From: Rhizobium glycinendophyticum
GTDB lineage: Bacteria > Pseudomonadota > Alphaproteobacteria > Rhizobiales > Rhizobiaceae
DNA length: 64,000 bases
Direction: 5' to 3'
Assembly: GCF_006443685.1 (NCBI RefSeq)
Contig: NZ_VFYP01000001.1
Span: 2,046,001-2,110,000 of the forward strand
Below the pieces are notes generated by a model. That model made no database searches. It had not been told where the DNA came from and saw only the letters and a program-made list of their open reading frames with translations. Both the position numbers and the translations under genes were made by a program. Of this stretch, positions 24,444-33,279 are shown piece after piece. Within the stretch, counting starts at the first letter, position 1; each line of letters begins with the position of its first letter.

Positions 24444-25418
24444 ATGACCCGCACCATCGTCGCATCCGCCACCAAGGAAATCATCATCGGCTTCGACCAG
24501 CCCTTCTGCGTGATCGGCGAGCGCATCAACCCGACGGGCCGCAAGAAGCTCGCCGCCGAGATGATCGAGGGCAATTTCGACACCGTCATCAAGGATGCGC
24601 TGGAACAGGTCGCCGCCGGCGCCACCATGCTCGACGTCAATGCGGGCGTCACCTCCGTCAACCCGAACGAGACCGAGCCGGGCCTGTTGGTCAAGACCAT
24701 GGAAATCGTCCAGGGCCTCGTCGACGTGCCGCTCTCGATCGACAGTTCCGTCACCGCCGCCATCGAGGCCGCACTGAAGGTCGCCAAGGGCCGCCCGCTG
24801 GTCAATTCCGTCACCGGCGAAGAAGAAAAGCTCGAAGCCATCCTGCCGCTCTGCGCCAAGTACAACGTCCCGGTCGTCGCCATCTCCAACGATGAAACCG
24901 GCATTTCCCAGGATCCGGACGTCCGCTTCGCTGTTGCCAAGAAGATCGTCGAACGTGCCGCCGATTACGGCATCAAGCCTGAAGACATCGTCGTCGATCC
25001 GCTCGTCATGCCGATCGGCGCCATCGGCTCGGCCGGCCTGCAGGTCTTCGCCCTCATCCGCCGTCTGCGCGAGGAGCTGAAGGTCAACACCACCTGCGGC
25101 CTCTCCAACATCTCCTTCGGCCTGCCGCACCGCCACGGCATCAATGCCGGCTTCATCCCCATGGTCATCGGCGCCGGCATGACGTCGGCCATCATGAACC
25201 CCTGCCGCCCGCAGGAAATGGAAGCCGTCCGCGCCGCCAATGTCCTCAATGGCACCGACGAGAACTGCTACAACTGGATCAAGACCTACCGTGACTACAA
25301 GCCCGCCGAAGGCGGCGCCCATGCAGCCCCCGCTGCCGCCCCGGCCTCAGCCTCGACCGGCGGCGGCCGCCGCGGCGGCCGTGCCGCCCGCGTGGGCGGT
25401 GGTGCACCGACGGAGTAA
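24444..25418 (+). CDS. Methyltetrahydrofolate:corrinoid methyltransferase (pterin-binding)
   Basis: A 324-residue pterin-binding TIM-barrel enzyme. It carries VIGERINPTGRKK near the N-terminus, MLDVNAGV, the SIDSS segment and VVAISNDETGI, all typical of AcsE/MtvA-like methyltransferases and the folate domain of MetH. A Gly/Arg/Ala-rich tail (from about 293) is probably disordered. GGAGGACTGAA precedes the ATG. It should exchange methyl groups between the corrinoid protein and THF. Confidence 0.9.
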   Translation: MTRTIVASATKEIIIGFDQPFCVIGERINPTGRKKLAAEMIEGNFDTVIKDALEQVAAGATMLDVNAGVTSVNPNETEPGLLVKTMEIVQGLVDVPLSIDSSVTAAIEAALKVAKGRPLVNSVTGEEEKLEAILPLCAKYNVPVVAISNDETGISQDPDVRFAVAKKIVERAADYGIKPEDIVVDPLVMPIGAIGSAGLQVFALIRRLREELKVNTTCGLSNISFGLPHRHGINAGFIPMVIGAGMTSAIMNPCRPQEMEAVRAANVLNGTDENCYNWIKTYRDYKPAEGGAHAAPAAAPASASTGGGRRGGRAARVGGGAPTE

Positions 25419-25472
25419 CAGCACAAACCCTGCCGTTTTACATTTGCCTATACAAACGTGTAGTATGGAGAG

Positions 25473-25760
25473 ATGAAGCGATCGATTTCCGGCTTTGATT
25501 GGGACAGCGGCAACTGGCCTAAATATGCCAGGCACGGCCTGACGAAACCGGAAATCGAACAGGTGTTCATGCGAACGCCATCGATCCACCCCGACCCGAC
25601 GGTTGGCGAGGACCGAAAGCGTGCGATCGGAACCACTGCGGAAGGCAGATACGTCTTCATCGTCTTCACCTTGCGCGAGAGCGAGCCCGGAATTCTCATC
25701 CGACCGATCAGCGCGCGATACATGCACGAGCGGGAGATCAGGCGCTATGAGCAACGGTAA
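25473..25760 (+). CDS. brnT: BrnT family toxin
   Basis: A 95-residue BrnT-like RNase toxin: FDWDSGNWPKYARHGLTKPEIEQVF at the start, the EDRKRAIGTTAEGRYVFIVFTLR core, and RPISARYMHEREIRRYEQ at the end. The family has a RelE-like fold and inhibits translation. It overlaps the BrnA gene by 14 bases. The pair interrupts an otherwise single-theme C1 operon. Confidence 0.88.
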   Translation: MKRSISGFDWDSGNWPKYARHGLTKPEIEQVFMRTPSIHPDPTVGEDRKRAIGTTAEGRYVFIVFTLRESEPGILIRPISARYMHEREIRRYEQR

Positions 25761-26007
25761 AGGCAAGCAGATGCCGGTGCTGCATTCCGACGAGGAGGCT
25801 GAGGCCTTCGTCGCGAATGCAGACCTTTCCGAATACGACCTGTCCGGTTTCAAACCGGTCCAGTTCGAGTTCGAAAAGAAATCGGCGCAACTGAACATGA
25901 GACTGCCGGAAGCCCTGCTTTCCGCAATCAAGGCAAAGGCTCAGGAAAGGGGGATTCCCTACACCCGCCTGATCCGGGAAGCACTTGAAAAGACAGTGGC
26001 CAAGTAA
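25747..26007 (+). CDS. brnA: BrnA family antitoxin
   Basis: An 86-residue antitoxin. The C-terminal part (LNMRLPEALLSAIKAKAQERGIPYTRLIREAL) is a ribbon-helix-helix DNA-binding domain, and the N-terminal half should wrap BrnT. It likely represses its own promoter with BrnT; an AT-rich segment with TACAAACGTGTA lies just before brnT at about 25451-25462. Confidence 0.88.
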   Translation: MSNGKGKQMPVLHSDEEAEAFVANADLSEYDLSGFKPVQFEFEKKSAQLNMRLPEALLSAIKAKAQERGIPYTRLIREALEKTVAK

Positions 26008-26061
26008 GGCCGAAGCAGACAGCCATGCCCCGGGGAATGCCCCAGATTTTGAAAGACCCTG

Positions 26062-28095
26062 ATGACCGAGACCGCAGATCCCCTCGTCCTCTTCATGCCC
26101 TCCGGCAAGCGTGGCCATTTCCCCGTCGGCACCTCCGTGCTGGAGGCGGCCCGCACGCTCGGCGTTTATGTCGAGAGCGTCTGCGGGGGTAGAGCCACCT
26201 GCGGGCGCTGCCAGATCGAGGTCCAGGAAGGCCAGTTCGCCAAACATGGAATCACCTCCTCCAACGACCACATCTCCCCCATCGGCCCGAAGGAAGAGCG
26301 CTACGATCGCGTCCGCGGCCTACCCGAGGGACGCCGCCTCTCCTGTTCGGCCACCATCCAGGGCGACCTCGTCGTCGACGTGCCCCAGGATACGGTCGTC
26401 AATGCCCAGGTCGTGCGCAAGGCGGCTTCAGACCGCGTCATCGAGCGCAACCCGGCCGTCCATCTCTGCTATGTCGAGGTCGACGAACCCGACATGCACA
26501 AGCCGCTCGGCGATCTCGACCGCATGAAGGTCATGCTGGAAAAGGACTGGGGTTACACCGATCTGCAGATCGAACCCTACCTCTTGGCCCAGGCGCAAAA
26601 GATCCTGCGCAAGGAGAATTTCACCGTCACCGCCGCCATCCACCGCGATAGCCCAACCTCGCGCCCGACGGTGATTGCGCTCTGGCCCGGCCTGCACAAC
26701 GAGGCCTATGGCATCGCCTGCGACATCGGCTCGACCACGATCGCCATGCACCTCGTCTCGCTGCTCTCGGGCCGCATCGTCGCCTCCTCCGGCGCGTCCA
26801 ACCCGCAGATCCGCTTCGGCGAGGATCTGATGAGCCGCGTCTCCTATGTGATGATGAACCCCGATGGCCGCGAAGCCATGACCAAGGCCGTCCGCCAGGC
26901 CGTGTCCGACCTCGTCGATCAGGTCTGCGCCTCCGGCGGCGTTGCGCGAACAGACATCCTCGACGCAGTCTTCGTCGCCAACCCGATCATGCATCACCTC
27001 TTCCTCGGCATCGACCCGACCGAGCTTGGCCAGGCGCCCTTCGCGCTCGCCGTCTCCGGCGCCGTCTCGTGCAAGGCCTCTGACATCGAGCTTTCGCTCA
27101 ATCCCGGCGCCCGCACCTATCTCCTGCCCTGCATCGCCGGCCATGTCGGGGCGGACGCTGCCGGCGCCACGCTGTCGGAAGGCCCGCACCGCCAGGACAA
27201 GATGATGCTGATGGTCGATGTCGGCACCAATGCCGAGATCGTGCTTGGTAACCGCGAACGCACGGTTGCCGCCTCGTCCCCGACGGGTCCTGCCTTCGAA
27301 GGGGCCGAAATCTCCTGCGGCCAGCGCGCCGCCCCCGGCGCCATCGAACGCGTCCGCATCGACGCGCAAACCCTCGAACCCCGCTTCAAGGTCATCGGCG
27401 TCGAGCAGTGGTCGGATGAGGAAGGCTTTGCCGAAGCGGCGGAAAAGACCGGCATCACCGGCATCTGCGGCTCCGCCATCATCGAGGTCGTCGCCGAAAT
27501 GTATCTCTCCGGCGTCATCTCCGCCGATGGCGTCGTCGATGGCGCGATGGCCGCCAAAAGCCCCCGCATCCTCGAAAACGGCCGCACCTTCTCCTACCTG
27601 CTGCATGACGGCGCCCAGAAGATCACGGTGACGCAGAACGACGTGCGCGCCATCCAGCTCGCGAAAGCTGCCCTTTATGCCGGCATCAAGCTCCTGATGG
27701 AAAAGCTCGAGGTCGAAACCGTCGACACCATCCGCTTCGCCGGCGCCTTCGGCTCCTTCATCGATCCGAAATACGCAATGGTCTTGGGCCTCATCCCCGA
27801 TTGCGAACTGTCGGACGTCAAAGCCGTCGGCAACGCCGCCGGCACCGGCGCCCTGATGGCCCTCCTCAACCGCGACCACCGCCGCGAAATCGAGGACACC
27901 GTCACCCGCATCGAAAAGATCGAAACGGCGCTCGAACCCCACTTCCAGCAACTCTTCATCGACGCCATGGCGCTCCCCAACAAGGTCGATCCGTTCCCGA
28001 AGCTCGCATGCGTCGTGACGCTGCCGGAGCGGAAGGTGCTGGCGGAGGGGGATGGCGAGGGTGTTGGGCGCAGGAGAAGGAGGAGCAGGGAGTAG
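26062..28095 (+). CDS. 2Fe-2S ferredoxin/ASKHA-domain corrinoid reductive activator
   Basis: A 677-residue protein. The N-terminal 2Fe-2S domain has Cys41, Cys47 and Cys50 in CGGRATCGRC and a fourth Cys in RLSCSAT. A middle domain follows, and then an ASKHA ATPase domain from about residue 220 (GIACDIGSTTIAMHLVSLLSG, MVDVGTNAEIVLG, FAGAFGSFIDPKYAM). This architecture belongs to RACo/RamA-like proteins that use ATP to reduce inadvertently oxidised Co(II) to Co(I). It is the expected repair partner of the corrinoid methyltransferases upstream and should matter especially in an aerobic cell. Confidence 0.9.
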   Translation: MTETADPLVLFMPSGKRGHFPVGTSVLEAARTLGVYVESVCGGRATCGRCQIEVQEGQFAKHGITSSNDHISPIGPKEERYDRVRGLPEGRRLSCSATIQGDLVVDVPQDTVVNAQVVRKAASDRVIERNPAVHLCYVEVDEPDMHKPLGDLDRMKVMLEKDWGYTDLQIEPYLLAQAQKILRKENFTVTAAIHRDSPTSRPTVIALWPGLHNEAYGIACDIGSTTIAMHLVSLLSGRIVASSGASNPQIRFGEDLMSRVSYVMMNPDGREAMTKAVRQAVSDLVDQVCASGGVARTDILDAVFVANPIMHHLFLGIDPTELGQAPFALAVSGAVSCKASDIELSLNPGARTYLLPCIAGHVGADAAGATLSEGPHRQDKMMLMVDVGTNAEIVLGNRERTVAASSPTGPAFEGAEISCGQRAAPGAIERVRIDAQTLEPRFKVIGVEQWSDEEGFAEAAEKTGITGICGSAIIEVVAEMYLSGVISADGVVDGAMAAKSPRILENGRTFSYLLHDGAQKITVTQNDVRAIQLAKAALYAGIKLLMEKLEVETVDTIRFAGAFGSFIDPKYAMVLGLIPDCELSDVKAVGNAAGTGALMALLNRDHRREIEDTVTRIEKIETALEPHFQQLFIDAMALPNKVDPFPKLACVVTLPERKVLAEGDGEGVGRRRRRSRE

Positions 28096-28284
28096 GTACC
28101 GGTCCCAATCTTAGCAGTCCTAGAGACTTTTTTAGTGTCCAAATCGGACCTGCGTTCCACCTGGCTCGCTTGACACCGTATAGTGGGCGTGTCTGAATCT
28201 TCGCACTCGTCAGCGACCCGCACCCCGTTTGATCATTCGACTACAACTCTGAAAGGCAGAATTGCTGACGGCAATCTAGTTCAT
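28096..28284. other. Boundary region between corrinoid cluster and reverse transcriptase gene
   Basis: Composition changes here from GC-rich to clearly AT-richer. No flanking direct repeat or tRNA end was seen at either side of the islet. GAGACTTTTTTAG near 28120 could end transcription of the upstream gene. Confidence 0.4.
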
Positions 28285-30084
28285 TTAGATCCCAAGCCGC
28301 TTACCTATTCCTTTGTAGTAGGTGTCTTCAAAGGCCAGTAAATGATTGTTTTTCAGCGTCGCAATCTGAGTGGGCGGTGCAGCAGGGTTTCTTAGCGCTG
28401 ACACTAGACAAAGAAACTTCGCATGCGTGATTCCCGTCCCACGGGATGGATTAGAAGCCTTCAACGCGTCGAACATGGCCCTGAAGGTTGGTAGATCCTT
28501 AGCCAGATTTACATGAAATTTGTAAGCCTCGCGCACACCCGCATTCAGAGTACCTGAAAGAAGGTCTTTGAAGGAGGATTCTTCGGGAGAACCTAAAAAT
28601 AAGGGGAAGAATGACGCCACCAGACGTCCCAGACGGTCATGAGGAACCCAAATCTTCCGCGCATCATAAATAGTAGCAAAAAGCTGGGCAGTCGTTCCGT
28701 ACTTCGACTGAAGCCACAACCTCGAATAAAGTCCGAAATAGGTGGTAGGATCGTTGCTTGCGATGACTGTCTCCAGCGTCGTATGGCAGCGCCTTGTCTT
28801 AACAAGTGTCTCAACAAGATAATTCGACATTTCAACCATTGCTGCGTCGTCCACCAGCAAACCTGATTGACCTGCCCTTGCCAAAACTCCTGCGACCGAC
28901 GGGGTAAGGGGGCGGCTCCTGATAAAAGCGTAAACATTTTCCCGGACAGCGGGCCGCCGCTTAATCAGATCTTCGAGCACATCCGGTTTCACCACAGCGC
29001 CAGTCTTTGTCGCAAGGCCCAACCATCGCTTCAGGACTTTCTCCCCGTTGCCTGCCTCAAAAGATTTCTTCCTAAATCCCTGCCGAACTCTGGCTTCGAT
29101 GTGGGCGCGCTGTCTGTCTAATGGAAGTCCATGCTTTAGGCGATGGTCTACGCTTGCCTGCACGGCATCCAAACGCGCGTTTTCAAAAATCCGAAAATGA
29201 CGAATAGCCTCGGACTGGGTTAAGATAACCGTCTTGCCGCTGTTTAAACGAACCTGTTTTGTCTGGAGGACCAGATCAACCGTCTTCAGCGCCCGCTTAG
29301 CATCGACTATTGTGTCGACGCCAATATCGATATCGTCCATGTAACGTACGAAGTCTCGTCCGGGGTCGCTGGCGAGGTAAGCATCAAGCTCGTACAGAAA
29401 GCAATGCGCGAGCAAGCGGGGCGCATCAAGATTTATTTGCGGTAAGCCAACTTCGATACGTGGAGTATAGTCAGGCTGCCAAAGCAAATCTGCCAGAACG
29501 TAAATCAACATATCGATTACACATTCATCGACGCCGCTTATGGAAGAAATCGCATCACGCAGATGGACGTAGGAAATGCTATCGTAGTAATTCGCGATGT
29601 CAGTCACAACGATGAACTTGCGCGTCTTTGAAAACTCGAAGAGCTCTCTTTGGAAGTTCAGCCAAGCAGCAAACGTGCCATACCCGCTAGGGGGCGACGA
29701 AAATTTATGATCCTTCGGCTCAAAGAATGCCTTATTTGTGGGAGCTTTGCCTTTGATCTCAGAATAGAGGGCATCGGATAAACACTGCAAAACAATAGCA
29801 TCCCGGACGCTCGGAATGACGAGTTGCCTGCAAAGGCCTTTACTTTTCTCAACAAGTATTCTCTGCGCCTTCTGCGGAGCGTAATCACCTGAAAGTATCA
29901 GGTGTGAGAGTTTCTGGCTTTCGACCTTGCGCGATACGTGAAAGTCGAAGTTCTCGATTCCATCGCAGATGAATTGATCGCGCATGGAAACTTTTACTTT
30001 GTCCTTCCAGATGCGTTCGATGTTTTGTGGCGAAAAGATAGAACGCAGCTTTTTGGCGCGTATGTCAAAGCGGGGAGATCTCAT
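28285..30084 (-). CDS. Reverse transcriptase, unknown/defence-type, with long helical C-terminus
   Basis: A 599-residue RNA-directed DNA polymerase. The fingers motif RQLVIPSVRDAIVLQCL is at about 86-102; motif A is VVTDIANYYDSI with Asp162; motif B is GLPQINLDAPRLLA (213-226); motif C is FVRYMDDIDIGV with YMDD at 248-251; and the motif D-like LNSGKTVIL is near 290. The C-terminal ~300 residues are helical and contain no maturase X, HNH or other recognised nuclease domain. There is no retron VTG motif at the expected place. This fits Abi/DRT or unknown-group reverse transcriptases, which defend against phage. The gene is AT-richer than its neighbours. Class cannot be assigned. Confidence 0.85.
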   Translation of the reverse strand: MRSPRFDIRAKKLRSIFSPQNIERIWKDKVKVSMRDQFICDGIENFDFHVSRKVESQKLSHLILSGDYAPQKAQRILVEKSKGLCRQLVIPSVRDAIVLQCLSDALYSEIKGKAPTNKAFFEPKDHKFSSPPSGYGTFAAWLNFQRELFEFSKTRKFIVVTDIANYYDSISYVHLRDAISSISGVDECVIDMLIYVLADLLWQPDYTPRIEVGLPQINLDAPRLLAHCFLYELDAYLASDPGRDFVRYMDDIDIGVDTIVDAKRALKTVDLVLQTKQVRLNSGKTVILTQSEAIRHFRIFENARLDAVQASVDHRLKHGLPLDRQRAHIEARVRQGFRKKSFEAGNGEKVLKRWLGLATKTGAVVKPDVLEDLIKRRPAVRENVYAFIRSRPLTPSVAGVLARAGQSGLLVDDAAMVEMSNYLVETLVKTRRCHTTLETVIASNDPTTYFGLYSRLWLQSKYGTTAQLFATIYDARKIWVPHDRLGRLVASFFPLFLGSPEESSFKDLLSGTLNAGVREAYKFHVNLAKDLPTFRAMFDALKASNPSRGTGITHAKFLCLVSALRNPAAPPTQIATLKNNHLLAFEDTYYKGIGKRLGI

Positions 30085-30350
30085 GACGACCGTCTAATGA
30101 TTATCTCAGCACAATCTCGAATATTCATTGAGAAGTACTTAAGCGCCACCATAAGGCGAACACGTGCAGAACAAGTCTGGAAAATAGGATAACCCTTCTT
30201 GAATCTGATCGTTCGGCAAGGTCGTTGTCGAGCATCTACAGGCGACAACACCTTTCAAAACTCGCTGCTAGCGTTTCCGCTGATTCCTTTGGCGAGCTTA
30301 CAGAGTATGCTCTACCCTATCCCCAAACCAGACCAGCCCGCGGCCACCCC
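30085..30350. other. Upstream region of the reverse transcriptase, possible ncRNA
   Basis: 266 bases between the reverse transcriptase start and the stop of the next minus-strand gene. It contains a perfect 7-bp hairpin (30224-30249) and no convincing reading frame. Several defence RTs require a structured RNA encoded directly upstream, so this is where one would lie. That is inference from position. Confidence 0.4.
30224..30249. repeat. Perfect hairpin upstream of the reverse transcriptase
   Basis: GTTGTCG, a 12-base loop, then CGACAAC. It lies about 140 bases upstream of the start codon on the minus strand. It may belong to a non-coding RNA or to the end of the upstream transcript. Confidence 0.4.
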
Positions 30351-30947
30351 TCACCCCAAAATCCCCGCCGCATCCTCCACCATCTTCGCCAGCGCCTCGG
30401 GCTTCGCCCCGCGCACGGGGCCAAAATACTTCACCTTCAAATCCTTGAACCCGCAAAACGCCAAAATCTGCCGCCGCAGCACCTTCACCCAGCCATTGCC
30501 ATAGATCCATTTGAGGAAGAATGTCGGCGTATCCGAGGTGATCACCACCCGCGCCTTGCGACCCGCAAGCAGCGGCTTCGGCAGCGCCTTGCCGTCGATA
30601 TACTGGAAGGCAAAACCCGGCATCAGCAGCCGGTCGAACAGGCCTTTCAGCCTTCCCGGCGCCGAACCCCACCAGAGCGGATGCACGAGGACGAGCCGGT
30701 CGCACCAGGTGAGGCTGTCGGCGAGTGCTGCGAGATCCGGCTCCCAGTCCATCCGGGCGCGATAGCCCTGGCGCAGATTGGCGTCGAAATCGAGATCTTC
30801 CAGATGCACCAGCCGCACCGTCTGGCCGCGTTCGCGCGCCACGGCCGCAATCTTTTCGGCCATCGCCCCGCAGAACGTATCGCGTGCCGGGTTGCCGTTC
30901 AGCACGAGCAGGCGCGACGGGAATTTGCCTGAAGAGAGAAATGCCAT
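30351..30947 (-). CDS. NAD(P)H-dependent flavin oxidoreductase (NQO/MdaB type)
   Basis: A 198-residue flavodoxin-fold protein. The N-terminus RLLVLNGNPARDTFCGAMA binds the FMN/FAD phosphate, followed by HPLWWGSAPGRLKGLFDRLLMPGFAF, the family signature. Members reduce quinones or act in drug or oxidative-stress resistance. It is a minus-strand gene whose stop lies next to the reverse transcriptase islet; its own upstream neighbour is the MocR gene in the same direction. Confidence 0.88.
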   Translation of the reverse strand: MAFLSSGKFPSRLLVLNGNPARDTFCGAMAEKIAAVARERGQTVRLVHLEDLDFDANLRQGYRARMDWEPDLAALADSLTWCDRLVLVHPLWWGSAPGRLKGLFDRLLMPGFAFQYIDGKALPKPLLAGRKARVVITSDTPTFFLKWIYGNGWVKVLRRQILAFCGFKDLKVKYFGPVRGAKPEALAKMVEDAAGILG

Positions 30948-31025
30948 GAACCAGCCCCTTTGAAAGTCGCCCCATCAATAGGTGGCAACTGGCGCCAAAG
31001 CGGTCAAGATGACGTTCGCGGCCCC

Positions 31026-32426
31026 TCAAAGCCCCGCCACGAACCGCCGCGCCGCCTGCGCCAGCACTTGCGGCTCAAACCCCGAAAACCCCACCACCAG
31101 CCCCCGCCGCTCCGTCGGCCCGGCATAAAGCGGCGACAGCGCCTTGACCCCGAAACCGACGGCGCGTGCCTGATGCGCCAGCGCAACATCGTCTTCCGCG
31201 CCGTCGAGTTCTGCCACCAGATGCAGCCCCTGTTCCGGCACGCTCACCGTCAGCCGATCGCAACGCAGCGCCTCCACCAGCGCATCCCGCGCCGCCTTCA
31301 CCCGCTTGCGCGCCCGCTTGATATGCGCCGAAAAATGCCCGTCGCGCAGAAATTCGGTGAGCGCATCCTCTGCCAGCGTCGAGGGAAAACGATCCGTTAG
31401 CCGGCGAATGGTCAGCACGCGCTCACGCAAGGCCCGGGGCACCACTAGATAGCCGATGCGAAAGCCGGGCAGCAGCGTCTTGGAAAACGTGCCGACATAG
31501 ATCACCCGCCCCGAGCCATCGATCCCCTGCAGCGCGCTCAAGGGCGGCCCGGCAAAGCGGAACTCGCTGTCGTAATCATCCTCGATGATATAGGCGCCCG
31601 TAGCCCGCGCCCAGTCGATGAGCGCCAGACGCCTGGCCATCGATAGCGTCACACCCAGCGGATATTGATGCGACGGCGTCACATAGACCGCCTTCGCCTC
31701 CGGCCGCGCCGCAATCCCTGCGGCCACATCGATCCCCTCGCCATCGACGGGCACCGGCGTCACGGAGAGCCCCGTGCCCTCGAACAGTTCCCGCGCCGCC
31801 ACATAACACGGATCCTCGATCCAGACGGGATCGCCGGGTTTCAAAAGCGCCCTGACCGCCAAATCCAGCCCCTGCTGCGTGCCCGCCGTCATGATCACCT
31901 GATCCGGCTCGCAATTCACCCCGCGCGCCGCCTTGAGGTAAGCTGCGACCTCGACCCTGAGCGCCAGGCTGCCGGCCGGGTCGTTGTAATGAAAATGCCG
32001 CGCCGATGGCTGCGTCAGATGCCGGTTCATCAGCATGCGAAAAATCCGGAGCGTCGTCTCGTCCGCCGTCGAGCAGCCGAGCGAACCGGGCAGCGGCGGC
32101 TTTGCCTCCTCGGCCTCGATCGCCTGCGGCTCGGGTGCTGCCGGCAACAACGGCACGGCCCCGGCCACATAAGTCCCCGCCCCCACCCGCGCCTCGGCAA
32201 AGCCGTCCGCCACCAGCATCTCGTAAGCCGCAACCGCCGCCCCGCGCGAAATGCCGAAGCGTCCGGCAATGTCCCGCGTCGTCGGCAGCTTGTCGCCGGG
32301 CTTCATCTGGCCGCTCTCGATCAGCCCGCGCAGCGCCCGATAGAGCGCCAGTCGCCTCGGTCCCTTGGCCGGCAGCATCGGCGTGCTGGCAGACCAGTCG
32401 GAATTGGTTCGCAGTTTTTGCATCAT
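31026..32426 (-). CDS. MocR/PdxR-type GntR regulator with aminotransferase domain
   Basis: A 466-residue fusion. The N-terminal GntR winged helix is at about 20-90 (LPTTRDIAGRFGISRGAAVAAYE). A fold type I aminotransferase domain from about 120 contains the PLP-lysine motif YVGTFSKTLLPGFRIGYLV. The ATG at 32426 has AAGAAG nine bases upstream. MocR proteins sense PLP or amino compounds and usually control the adjacent divergent gene, here a pyridoxamine-phosphate-oxidase-like protein. The divergent gap is only about 64 bases. Confidence 0.92.
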   Translation of the reverse strand: MMQKLRTNSDWSASTPMLPAKGPRRLALYRALRGLIESGQMKPGDKLPTTRDIAGRFGISRGAAVAAYEMLVADGFAEARVGAGTYVAGAVPLLPAAPEPQAIEAEEAKPPLPGSLGCSTADETTLRIFRMLMNRHLTQPSARHFHYNDPAGSLALRVEVAAYLKAARGVNCEPDQVIMTAGTQQGLDLAVRALLKPGDPVWIEDPCYVAARELFEGTGLSVTPVPVDGEGIDVAAGIAARPEAKAVYVTPSHQYPLGVTLSMARRLALIDWARATGAYIIEDDYDSEFRFAGPPLSALQGIDGSGRVIYVGTFSKTLLPGFRIGYLVVPRALRERVLTIRRLTDRFPSTLAEDALTEFLRDGHFSAHIKRARKRVKAARDALVEALRCDRLTVSVPEQGLHLVAELDGAEDDVALAHQARAVGFGVKALSPLYAGPTERRGLVVGFSGFEPQVLAQAARRFVAGL

Positions 32427-32490
32427 GGTGGATCTTCTTGGGACCAATTGATCCGACTATCCCTGCCGCATCAGCCGTCAGGAGGCAAGC
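32427..32490. promoter_or_regulatory. MocR-PPOX divergent promoter with near-palindrome
   Basis: The 64-base gap contains GGACCAATTGATCC at about 32438-32451, a palindrome with one mismatched pair, plus TTGGGACC and GATCCG words that could form direct repeats. MocR regulators bind repeated half-sites at such promoters. Assignment rests on position. Confidence 0.5.
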
Positions 32491-33225
32491 ATGAACGACA
32501 GACCCGATCCGCAATCCTTCCCCGTCACCCCGCGCAACCGGGCAAAACGCCTGCACGAGCGCGCAGCCTACGACCGTGAGGCCGTCTATGCCGTGCTCGA
32601 TGCGGCCCTGCTCTGTCACGTCGCCTATGTCATCGACGGCCAGCCCTATTGCACGCCGACCATCCACTGGCGCGAGGGCGACTGGCTGTTCTGGCACGGC
32701 TCGTCGGCGAGCCGCATGCTGAAGAGCCAGAAGGCCGGTATCCCCGTCTGCCTCACCGTCGCCCATCTCGATGGCCTGGTGCTCGCCCGCTCCGGCTTCC
32801 ACCATTCTGCCAACTACCGCTCCGCAATGTGCTTCGGCACCGCCCACATCATCGATGACCCGCAGGAGAAGGCCGAGGCGCTCAAAGCCGTCGTCGACCG
32901 CTTCTATCCCGGCCGCACCGCCGTTTTGCGCGAAAACGACCCGCAGGAAGCCAAGGGCACCATGGTCATCGGCATGCGCATCGAGGAGGCCTCGGCCAAG
33001 GTCCGCACGGGCGGTGTCTCCGACGACCCGGCCGATATCGACGCCCGTGTCTGGGCCGGCGTCATCCCGGTTGAGACCCGCCTGCGCGCCCCCGAGATCT
33101 GCCCCAAGGTCCCCGAAGGCGTGACTTATCCCGAGCACCTCGCCCACTTCCAGGAAGGCCGACGGCTGGACGAGGTCCTGGCGGAAAGTCAGGCGCTCTA
33201 CGAAGCCGCCCTCGATCGCACATGA
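32491..33225 (+). CDS. Pyridoxamine 5'-phosphate oxidase-like flavin protein
   Basis: A 244-residue FMN-binding split-barrel protein. Typical parts are CHVAYVIDGQPYCTPTIHWREGDWLFWHG near residues 45-70 and ARSGFHHSANYRSAMCFG around 95-112. GGAGGCAAGC precedes the ATG. It is transcribed divergently from a MocR regulator, its probable controller. Family members may oxidise B6 vitamers, bind heme or reduce F420/FMN substrates; the substrate here is unknown. Confidence 0.85.
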   Translation: MNDRPDPQSFPVTPRNRAKRLHERAAYDREAVYAVLDAALLCHVAYVIDGQPYCTPTIHWREGDWLFWHGSSASRMLKSQKAGIPVCLTVAHLDGLVLARSGFHHSANYRSAMCFGTAHIIDDPQEKAEALKAVVDRFYPGRTAVLRENDPQEAKGTMVIGMRIEEASAKVRTGGVSDDPADIDARVWAGVIPVETRLRAPEICPKVPEGVTYPEHLAHFQEGRRLDEVLAESQALYEAALDRT

Positions 33226-33279
33226 AAATCCCGGATGTGGCGGTTCTCGATGCCGCCCCATCCGACCCATGCGGCGCAA

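Noticed and set aside
28285..30084. Group II intron maturase or retron
   Set aside because: There is no X/maturase or HNH domain, no intron ribozyme-like 3' end, and no retron VTG motif or recognised msr/msd arrangement.
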